Shown: positions 1 through 5,026 of the stretch, one piece after another
Layout: every line of letters starts with the position of its first letter
Position numbering within the stretch: position 1 is the first letter of the stretch
Assembly (NCBI GenBank): GCA_002842255.1
Contig: PHCM01000135.1
Location: 1 to 5,026, forward strand
DNA: 5,026 bases
Source: Betaproteobacteria bacterium HGW-Betaproteobacteria-2
Lineage (GTDB): Bacteria; Pseudomonadota; Gammaproteobacteria; Burkholderiales; Methylophilaceae
Direction of reading: 5' to 3'
Translations under genes and position numbers: made by a program
Notes under the pieces: generated by a model
Told to the model about the DNA's origin: nothing
What the model saw: only the letters and a program-made list of their open reading frames with translations
Databases searched by the model: none

Positions 1-12
1 TCATCAGCGATT

Positions 13-99
13 TGGTGCCCGGGGCCGGAATCGAACCGGCACGACCGTTAAGTCGAGAGATTTTAAGTCTCTTGTGTCTACCAATTTCACCACCCGGGC
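13..99 (-). tRNA. tRNA-Leu, anticodon UAA, CCA encoded
   Basis: Read on the minus strand, this folds into a complete class II tRNA. The 7-bp acceptor stem GCCCGGG/CCCGGGC pairs 93-99 with 17-23, followed by discriminator A and a genomically encoded CCA (13-15). The anticodon stem AGAGA/TCTCT encloses the loop CTTAAAA, which gives anticodon TAA and so decodes UUA (and UUG by wobble). A long variable arm with a CGAC/GTCG stem is present, as expected for leucine tRNAs. The T arm is GCCGG-TTCGATT-CCGGC. No mismatch was seen in the acceptor, anticodon or T stems. It lies downstream of the TolC-like gene in the same orientation, but a separate promoter candidate precedes it. Confidence 0.97.
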
Positions 100-156
100 G
101 ATCTGACTTTCAGGCAGTCGATCGACCGCTGATGGTGCACATAAAACAAGGTGCGT

Positions 157-185
157 ATTCTAACACCATGGAGGTGAATTTTTAA
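157..185 (-). promoter_or_regulatory. Putative sigma70 promoter of the tRNA-Leu gene
   Basis: On the minus strand, a -10-like TAGAAT (157-162) lies 17 bp downstream of a weak -35-like TTAAAA (180-185). The bases just after the -10 are GC-rich (ACGCACC), which resembles the discriminator of stable-RNA promoters under stringent control. Transcription would begin near position 150 and give a pre-tRNA with a 5' leader of about 50 nt for RNase P to remove. The -10 is a 5/6 match, while the -35 is poor. This is an assignment by eye. Confidence 0.5.
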
Positions 186-250
186 TCGATGAATACACAA
201 TGCCGGGAAATTCAAATGGGCCGGGCAAAACGCATATTACAAAGCATTAT

Positions 251-2515
251 TTAATTGACAATCTCTTGCACAATCCGCCAGTCATCGGCAGTTTTCTTCA
301 TATGCAACTCTTTGTCGGCTTTCAGGGAATAACTGCTGGTTTGATAGGTCTGTTTGAAACGGACAATTGCCGTATCAGCATTTTCTTCAACCTTGACGTC
401 ATTAAGACTGATTTTCAACTCACCTGCCCTTGCCAGCTTATCGTGCCTGTCTTTTAGCCACGCTTGCCTGTCAGAAAATTTCTGCGATGTAAAGTCCTCT
501 ACATACCTGGCGACATAGGCCTCGTAATCACGTTCCTCCCAAGCTTCTTTCCAAAGATTGAGGGCAACAGAAACGTCGCTGGCAACAGGCCTGGCTGACA
601 CAACCGCATCCCCCACTTTTTTGACTTGCCATTGACATGGGCCATTGACGCAATCGACCACAGATTCGCGTACGATCTGCCAACTACCTTCAATCAACTC
701 AAATCCGAGCTCTTTACGAACCTCGTCCTTGTAACCCAGCGAGTTCTCGTATTCCTGACCAAAATCTGCAAGTGCCTCTTGCGGCATCTGCACATTCGCT
801 ACCGCCTTGTCACCATTGACAATAATCTTGATGTTCTTCAGTCCCAGCTTGATCCTGTCAGGAGTTCTGATCCGGTAAGTTCTCTGCTTAAGCCATTCAG
901 CCTTGCTCATGCCGTAGGAAGGCGTGAATTTTTCCGCATAATAACCGAGGTAGCCATCAAGATTCCGGCTCTCCCATGCCTTGCCCCAGCCTTCAACACG
1001 GGCATAGACGGCAGACTCCTGACTCAGCGGCGAAATTTTCTCCTGCGGGATTTCCAATGCCGGCGGCCTCATGCTGTCACTGAGCGGCTTCGCTCTCTCC
1101 AGCAGTTCTTTTTTGTCCACCTTGGGCATACTTGGGGCAACCGCTTGGCAGACATTCTGCCGGTCGAAATATTCGGCACGACCATAGTCAGGCAAACCGG
1201 CACGCACCACACCGAGCTTGTTCAGCAACTCTCCCTGCCCGGCATAGGTGCGGGCAAAAGCGGCTTCGAGGTCGTATTCAGTGTTGGCATAGGCGCGTCT
1301 TGCCTGGAAGTATTCGTTCTCGGTATCCAGCAAGTCCAGCAAGGTACGCTGACCGATATCAAACTGCCTGCGGTAAGCTTCGCGCGCTTTCTCGATCGAC
1401 AACTGGTGCTGGTCCCGATACACCAGTTGCTCACGCAAACGCTCGATATCGTTATAGGCGATGACCACCGTCTGCCGGGTGTCGATACAAGCCTTGTCAC
1501 GCAGATCCTGCGTGCTGATCAGTTTTTCTGCTGCCTGACTGATGGCGGAACGGTCGGACAGACCGTTGAACAAATTGAAGTTGAGGGTAAGTTCCAGCAC
1601 ATCGGCTGCCTGGGCACTGTTTCTGCCGTCGGAACTGGTGTCCAGCACCTTGGTTGCCTGCAAATCCAGCCGCGGCATATAGCTGCCACGCTTGCTTTTC
1701 ACTTCGTTTTCAGTCGCCACGATGTTTTCAATTGCGGCCAGCAGGTCCGGATTCTGTTTGTAGGCAAGATCCAGCGCTTCCACTGCGGTGTTTGAAACGC
1801 CGAGTGCAGCAAGATCGATTTCCGGCAAAGCGTCAGGTGGCAGTTCACCGACCAAACGCTGAAAATTGGCCGTAGCATCATGCAAATTGGTCAGTTCGGT
1901 CAGCAGGTTGGCCTCTGCCAATGCAAGACGACCGCTGGCCTGTTCCAGGTCAACCCGGCGGCCAACCCCTGCCAGCACGCGCTCCTCGATACGGTCATAG
2001 AACTGCTTATGGGTAACGTAATTATCCTTTGCGTAATCCGACAACTGCCGATAACGCTGAATATCAAGATAAGCGCGAGTGGCTTCCAAACCCACTTTCT
2101 GCATAGTGCTCTGCAGTTCATAGAAACGCACACGCGAAGCATGACTCAGGCGGTTCATCTCATTGGAAGTGATGAAGCCATCGAACAGCAGCTGACGCAG
2201 GACCAGCGCGGTGCGATTTTCCGGTATGCCGGTATTGCCAGGGTCCGGCACCATTTTTTCCTGATCACGATAAGTCGAGGTCAGATCCAGCTGCGGCAAC
2301 AAACGACCCCGTGTAACTAAAGTTTCGTGTTCAGCTGCCGTAAAGTTATGATATCTGGCCTGCACTTCCGGATTGGAAGTCACCGTCCTTTCGACGATTT
2401 GCTGTAAAGTAAGCATTGTGTCCGCATGAGCAATCGCAGGGACACTCAACGCCGCGAACATGACAATGGTGATGAAATTTCGACAGTTTGTATGCTTGTT
2501 TTTTGTCCGAATCAT
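251..2515 (-). CDS. TolC-family type I secretion outer-membrane protein with tandem C-terminal NTF2-like domains
   Basis: The 754-residue product is an outer-membrane channel of the TolC/LapE type, which forms a trimeric beta-barrel with a periplasmic alpha-helical tunnel. A signal peptide is clear: a basic start, a hydrophobic stretch around 14-29, and cleavage after AHA (residue 31). Residues 33 to about 438 are the TolC core, with its two internal repeats starting near LTLQQIVERTVTSNPEV (35) and AVEALDLAYKQNPDL (244). Family hallmarks include RQLLFDGF (107-114) and NLFNGLSDRSA (314-324), plus long coiled-coil-prone helices. A linker follows, then two NTF2-like domains (about 501-620 and 647-754). 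TolC proteins are usually 430-500 residues, so the tail adds about 300. The ATG at 2513-2515 is the only in-frame start before a stop at 2531; its ribosome site is weak (AAGG about 13 nt upstream). Divergence from lapG-lapD suggests it exports the LapA-like adhesin, so lapE is a reasonable name by context, though a general TolC role remains possible. Confidence 0.93.
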   Translation of the reverse strand: MIRTKNKHTNCRNFITIVMFAALSVPAIAHADTMLTLQQIVERTVTSNPEVQARYHNFTAAEHETLVTRGRLLPQLDLTSTYRDQEKMVPDPGNTGIPENRTALVLRQLLFDGFITSNEMNRLSHASRVRFYELQSTMQKVGLEATRAYLDIQRYRQLSDYAKDNYVTHKQFYDRIEERVLAGVGRRVDLEQASGRLALAEANLLTELTNLHDATANFQRLVGELPPDALPEIDLAALGVSNTAVEALDLAYKQNPDLLAAIENIVATENEVKSKRGSYMPRLDLQATKVLDTSSDGRNSAQAADVLELTLNFNLFNGLSDRSAISQAAEKLISTQDLRDKACIDTRQTVVIAYNDIERLREQLVYRDQHQLSIEKAREAYRRQFDIGQRTLLDLLDTENEYFQARRAYANTEYDLEAAFARTYAGQGELLNKLGVVRAGLPDYGRAEYFDRQNVCQAVAPSMPKVDKKELLERAKPLSDSMRPPALEIPQEKISPLSQESAVYARVEGWGKAWESRNLDGYLGYYAEKFTPSYGMSKAEWLKQRTYRIRTPDRIKLGLKNIKIIVNGDKAVANVQMPQEALADFGQEYENSLGYKDEVRKELGFELIEGSWQIVRESVVDCVNGPCQWQVKKVGDAVVSARPVASDVSVALNLWKEAWEERDYEAYVARYVEDFTSQKFSDRQAWLKDRHDKLARAGELKISLNDVKVEENADTAIVRFKQTYQTSSYSLKADKELHMKKTADDWRIVQEIVN
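254..1015 (-). other. Tandem NTF2-like (SnoaL/DUF4440-type) domains in the TolC-like protein
   Basis: Two copies of one domain form the C-terminal tail of the channel protein. Copy 1 (about residues 501-620) has WGKAWESRNLDGYLGYYAEKF, then EWLKQR at 540-545 and a closing GSWQIVRE. Copy 2 (about 647-754) has LWKEAWEERDYEAYVARYVEDF at the same place, then AWLKDR at 685-690 and a closing DDWRIVQE. The W-x3-W, Y-x3-Y-x3-F and W-L-K-x-R spacings match between copies. This pattern resembles NTF2-like domains attached to periplasmic proteins such as the C-terminus of Cds6-type L,D-transpeptidases. The linker between copies carries a C-x4-C pair (C622, C627) that could form a disulfide. Because the TolC C-terminus faces the periplasm, the tail should be periplasmic. 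Its function is not known to me. Confidence 0.75.
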
Positions 2516-2583
2516 TGCGCTAACTTGACCTTAAAGCCACTATCGGCTTGGTTATTTTATATTTATTCAATAAGTTATGATGG

Positions 2584-2612
2584 AAATTAACAGGTTAATC
2601 TTTAAATTTCAA
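2584..2612 (-). promoter_or_regulatory. Candidate promoter for the TolC-like gene
   Basis: On the minus strand, TTGAAA (2607-2612) and TAATTT (2584-2589) are separated by 17 bp. They would act as -35 and -10 and give a 5' untranslated region of about 60 nt before the ATG at 2515. The -35 is a 5/6 match to TTGACA and the -10 a 4/6 match to TATAAT. The whole region is AT-rich, so chance matches are likely and confidence is low. Confidence 0.3.
2586..2599. repeat. 14-bp inverted repeat in the divergent intergenic region, possible operator
   Basis: ATTAAC-AG-GTTAAT is a perfect 6-bp inverted repeat with a 2-bp centre, a form typical of sites bound by dimeric regulators. It overlaps the -10 and spacer of the candidate TolC-gene promoter and lies about 100 bp upstream of the lapG start, so one factor bound here could affect both divergent units. 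No regulator is identified, and an AT-rich palindrome of this size can occur by chance. Confidence 0.3.
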
Positions 2613-2697
2613 GCCTAAACTGCAATTACCTGATAATGCGTATCGCAACTCTCATGCCATATAACAAAGCCAACAGGTTCAATATCAGCGGCAGGCA

Positions 2698-3411
2698 ATG
2701 ATTAAATCGCTGATTATAAATACAATCCCCCGATACAGAGCCTTGCTCTGCACAAGCATCTGCTTTTTTGCTTTTTTCTTCGCTTTTTCCCTTCCCGGCC
2801 ACAGTAACGCTGCCATCAATTTCGATCGTTTGCTTAGCCTGGCCGCGCAGCAATACGGCGCGCGCGGACAGCAAAACATCACCGACCTCAGATCGCTGCT
2901 CAGCCAACTGCAAGGTGCCACAGATCAGGAAAAACTCAACCGTATCAACATGTTCGTTAATCAGAAGATCCGTATTTTCGGCAATGATATCGATATCTGG
3001 GGCCAATCAGACTACTGGGCAACACCACTGGAATCCTTGGGACGCGAGGCCGGCGACTGCGAGGATTTCAGCATCGCCAAGTACATGTTCCTGCGCGAAC
3101 TGGGCATATCCAACGACAAATTGCGACTGACTTATGTCCGCGCCCAGATCGGTGGACCAAACAGCCGCATCTTTCAGGCACACATGGTGCTTAGCTATTA
3201 CGAAACACCGAATGCGGAACCACTGATTCTGGACAATCTGATCAGTGACATCCGTGGAGCTTCCAGAAGAACGGATCTCAAACCGATTTTTGGTTTTAAC
3301 AGTAATGGCTTGTGGGTGGGAAGCTCCAGCAGTTCCAGAGGAGACTCCTCAACCCATTTATCGCGTTGGCGGGATTTGCTTGAACGCGCCAGGAACGAAG
3401 GTATAGAGTAA
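2698..3411 (+). CDS. lapG: LapG-type periplasmic cysteine protease (transglutaminase-like, BTLCP family)
   Basis: The 237-residue protein belongs to the bacterial transglutaminase-like cysteine proteinase family (DUF920/PF06035). The catalytic triad is visible as C121 in GDCEDF, H162 in QAHMVL and D179 in LILDNL; the His-Asp spacing of 17 equals that recalled for P. fluorescens LapG (C135, H172, D189). D120, E122 and D123 around the cysteine match the calcium-binding positions of that family. Residues 1 to about 38 look like a signal peptide with a long basic start and a Phe-rich core (22-30), cleaved near SNA-A; after cleavage C121 is the only cysteine. The ATG is the first start after an in-frame stop at 2662, though its ribosome site is poor (AGG 3 nt upstream). 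LapG cuts the N-terminal region of LapA-like adhesins at a dialanine site and releases them from the surface. It precedes lapD by 19 bp, so the two are probably co-transcribed. Confidence 0.95.
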   Translation: MIKSLIINTIPRYRALLCTSICFFAFFFAFSLPGHSNAAINFDRLLSLAAQQYGARGQQNITDLRSLLSQLQGATDQEKLNRINMFVNQKIRIFGNDIDIWGQSDYWATPLESLGREAGDCEDFSIAKYMFLRELGISNDKLRLTYVRAQIGGPNSRIFQAHMVLSYYETPNAEPLILDNLISDIRGASRRTDLKPIFGFNSNGLWVGSSSSSRGDSSTHLSRWRDLLERARNEGIE

Positions 3412-3418
3412 ATAGAAT

Positions 3419-3422
3419 GAGG
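3419..3422 (+). promoter_or_regulatory. Ribosome binding site of lapD
   Basis: GAGG lies 8 nt upstream of the ATG at 3431, between the lapG stop and lapD. It supports this start over later ATG codons and is clearly stronger than the site in front of lapG. The start also places the first membrane segment right at the N-terminus, as expected for LapD. Confidence 0.7.
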
Positions 3423-3430
3423 TACTTCAT

Positions 3431-5026
3431 ATGTCTTTAATCAAACAGCTTTGGATCGCGACAATCGTGCTGGTAGTGCTTGTCTTCAGCGCCAGTCTGA
3501 CCGCCATGGTTTCAACCAGTCGTGATTACGTCGTTGAACAGATGAAGGAAAAGAACATTGATAACGCCACCTCCCTGGCGCTCACCATGTCACAGATGGA
3601 AAAGGACCCCATCAATATGGAGCTGCTGATTGCTGCACAGTTCGATACCGGTCATTACCAATTGATCCGGCTGTCAGACCCCAACGGCAATCTGATATTG
3701 GAACGTAGCAAGGAAAGCCAGCAGATCAACGCCCCAACCTGGTTTGTTCAGTTGACCGCAATGAATATTTATCCGGGCTATGCACAAGTGCAGGACGGCT
3801 GGTCGCAATATGGCCGCTTGCGTATCGAAAGTGATACACGCTTTGCCTATGAAGGCTTGTGGGAAGCCAGTCAACGCATGTTCGCAGTCAGCCTGCTGGT
3901 CGGGATGGTTGGCGCCCTGATCGGCAGCATCCTGCTCAAACGCCTGTTAAGACCGCTCAATCATGTGGTGCAACAAGCAGAAGCCATCGGCGAACGTCGT
4001 TTCGTCACATCCACGATTCCCAAAACAAAGGAATTCAGACTACTGGTGAAGACCATGAACCAGTTGACTGAGCGCGTCCGCGACATGCTGACGGAGGAAA
4101 GCGGGAGGCTGGAAAAACTGCGGCTGGAAGCAAATTACGACAGCACCTCCGGACTGATGAACCGTACCTATTTCTTCAACCGTGTCAGCGCCATGACCAG
4201 CGATGAAGAGGATTTCAATCAGGGGCTGCTGGTTGTCGCACACCTGAACGACCTCAGCCAGATCGACAAAACCCTGGGGCACGACGAAACCAATGCGCTG
4301 CTGCACCGCATGGGGCAGGCACTGCAGGATTTCGCCGAAAAAGAAACCGACACCCTGGCCGCCAGACTCTCCGGCACCGATTTCGCGGTCTTTTCCGGTA
4401 GCGCGTCAAATGCCTATGCATTTGCTTCCACTATCAAGGGACTGCTTGTCAAAGCCATTGGCGCAGAGACATCTCTGGATGGCCTGAAACTACCGACCCT
4501 CTGTACCCGTTTCCAGCGACAAGACAAAATCAGCGACCTCTACTCCATGATCAGCACGGTTATCGCCGAAATCAGCCAGCAATCGCCGGATGTACTGCAT
4601 GTAATGGAAGCCGACGATATCCTCCAGCATCAGAAGCAGGACGAAGCCGAATGGCGCCAGTTGCTGACAGAGGCGCTAGAGGCAAAACGCCTCAAACTCG
4701 CATATTTCCCGGTACTCGACACCAAGGGCAAGGTCATCCATCAGGAAAGCCCTGTCCGCATGCAACTCGGCCAGAATGATGCCTGGCTGCCGGCGGGGGA
4801 ATTCATCTCCTGGGCCAATCGGCTTGAACTGGTCTGCAGAATAGACGTCATGGTCATCGAGAAAGCGCTGGAAGCATTGGCTGCCGGTGGAGACGACATC
4901 GCACTCAACATTTCCACCCGCGCCATATGCGACCAAGGGTTCATCAAACAGGTCGCCAGACTGATTGCCGGCAAGCCGGATTGCGCCCGTAGGCTGTGGC
5001 TGGAAGTCCACGAACGCGTGGCATTT
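3431..5026 (+). CDS. lapD: LapD-type c-di-GMP receptor with degenerate GGDEF and EAL domains (3' end cut by window)
   Basis: The frame stays open for 532 codons to the window edge; LapD proteins are about 650 residues, so roughly 110-120 are missing. Order of parts: membrane segment 1 (about 8-27), periplasmic LapD/MoxY-type sensor-output domain (28-149), membrane segment 2 (150-170), HAMP (to about 225, with P175), GGDEF-like domain (about 230-385) and EAL-like domain (from about 405). W124 in DGWSQYG sits where P. fluorescens LapD has W125, the residue that docks into LapG. The GGDEF motif is SGTDF (314-318) and the RxxD inhibitory site is absent, so cyclase activity is unlikely. The EAL motif is ESP (439-441), although E439, R443, N493 and E528 remain. 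By family knowledge it binds c-di-GMP through the EAL domain and holds LapG in the periplasm inside-out; low c-di-GMP releases LapG. Gene order lapG-lapD supports this. Confidence 0.94.
   Translation, partial: MSLIKQLWIATIVLVVLVFSASLTAMVSTSRDYVVEQMKEKNIDNATSLALTMSQMEKDPINMELLIAAQFDTGHYQLIRLSDPNGNLILERSKESQQINAPTWFVQLTAMNIYPGYAQVQDGWSQYGRLRIESDTRFAYEGLWEASQRMFAVSLLVGMVGALIGSILLKRLLRPLNHVVQQAEAIGERRFVTSTIPKTKEFRLLVKTMNQLTERVRDMLTEESGRLEKLRLEANYDSTSGLMNRTYFFNRVSAMTSDEEDFNQGLLVVAHLNDLSQIDKTLGHDETNALLHRMGQALQDFAEKETDTLAARLSGTDFAVFSGSASNAYAFASTIKGLLVKAIGAETSLDGLKLPTLCTRFQRQDKISDLYSMISTVIAEISQQSPDVLHVMEADDILQHQKQDEAEWRQLLTEALEAKRLKLAYFPVLDTKGKVIHQESPVRMQLGQNDAWLPAGEFISWANRLELVCRIDVMVIEKALEALAAGGDDIALNISTRAICDQGFIKQVARLIAGKPDCARRLWLEVHERVAF

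Noticed and set aside
13..99. The tRNA-Leu as an integration site for a genomic island carrying the lap genes.
   Set aside because: Integrases usually target the tRNA 3' end, which faces left, away from the lap genes. No integrase or direct repeat of the tRNA 3' end was seen in the window.
117..126. The 10-bp palindrome GTCGATCGAC in the tRNA leader.
   Set aside because: A few perfect 10-bp palindromes are expected by chance in 5 kb, and it has no supporting context.
202..225. Repeated GCCGGG at 202-207 and 220-225 as a terminator hairpin after the TolC-like gene.
   Set aside because: The copies are direct repeats; only the core CCGG could pair, and no U-tract follows on the minus strand. 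No convincing terminator was seen between 100 and 250.
626..1795. A 389-codon open frame on the plus strand, opposite the TolC-like gene.
   Set aside because: It lies entirely antisense to a gene with clear family motifs and a signal peptide. Its translation shows no recognisable domain, and it has no convincing ribosome site. Long antisense open frames are common opposite codon-biased genes.
2548..2581. Plus-strand promoter for lapG using TTGGTT (2548-2553) with TAAGTT (2571-2576) or TATGAT (2576-2581).
   Set aside because: TAAGTT is a poor -10 at 17-bp spacing, and the good -10 TATGAT is 22 bp from the -35. Neither pairing is strong enough to list in AT-rich sequence.
2743..2754. Lipobox-like ALLC in the LapG signal region (C18), suggesting a lipoprotein.
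   Set aside because: The residue before the cysteine is Leu, not Gly, Ala or Ser, and the hydrophobic core continues after it. An ordinary signal peptidase I site near residue 38 fits better.
4676..5011. A 111-codon minus-strand open frame opposite the 3' part of lapD.
   Set aside because: The plus-strand frame here encodes the EAL-like domain with recognisable motifs, so the antisense frame is a shadow.

Overview
The window shows a Gram-negative, very probably proteobacterial, chromosome segment of moderate GC content. It encodes an outer-membrane efflux-type channel, a periplasmic LapG protease and an inner-membrane LapD receptor, and all three imply a two-membrane envelope. The overall style suggests a betaproteobacterium, perhaps Nitrosomonadales-like, but this is a guess that the sequence alone does not settle.

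Layout from left to right. A class II tRNA-Leu(UAA) lies on the minus strand at 13-99 with its own plausible promoter at 157-185. Next, also on the minus strand, a 754-residue TolC-family outer-membrane protein fills 251-2515. Its C-terminus carries an unusual periplasmic extension made of two NTF2-like domains. A 182-bp AT-rich divergent intergenic region (2516-2697) follows; it holds a 14-bp inverted repeat and a weak promoter candidate. On the plus strand come lapG (2698-3411), a transglutaminase-like cysteine protease, and after 19 bp lapD (3431 to the window edge), a degenerate GGDEF/EAL receptor that is cut off by the end of the window.

The three protein genes fit one system: c-di-GMP-controlled retention and release of a large adhesin secreted by a type I system. 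By analogy with Pseudomonas fluorescens, LapD senses cytoplasmic c-di-GMP with inactive enzyme domains and sequesters LapG through its periplasmic domain. When c-di-GMP falls, LapG is freed and cuts the N-terminus of the adhesin, which is otherwise held in the TolC-like channel. The adhesin and the ABC transporter and adaptor (LapB/LapC type) are not in this window. The least ordinary elements are the tandem NTF2-like tail on the channel and the sequence details of the degenerate LapD active sites.
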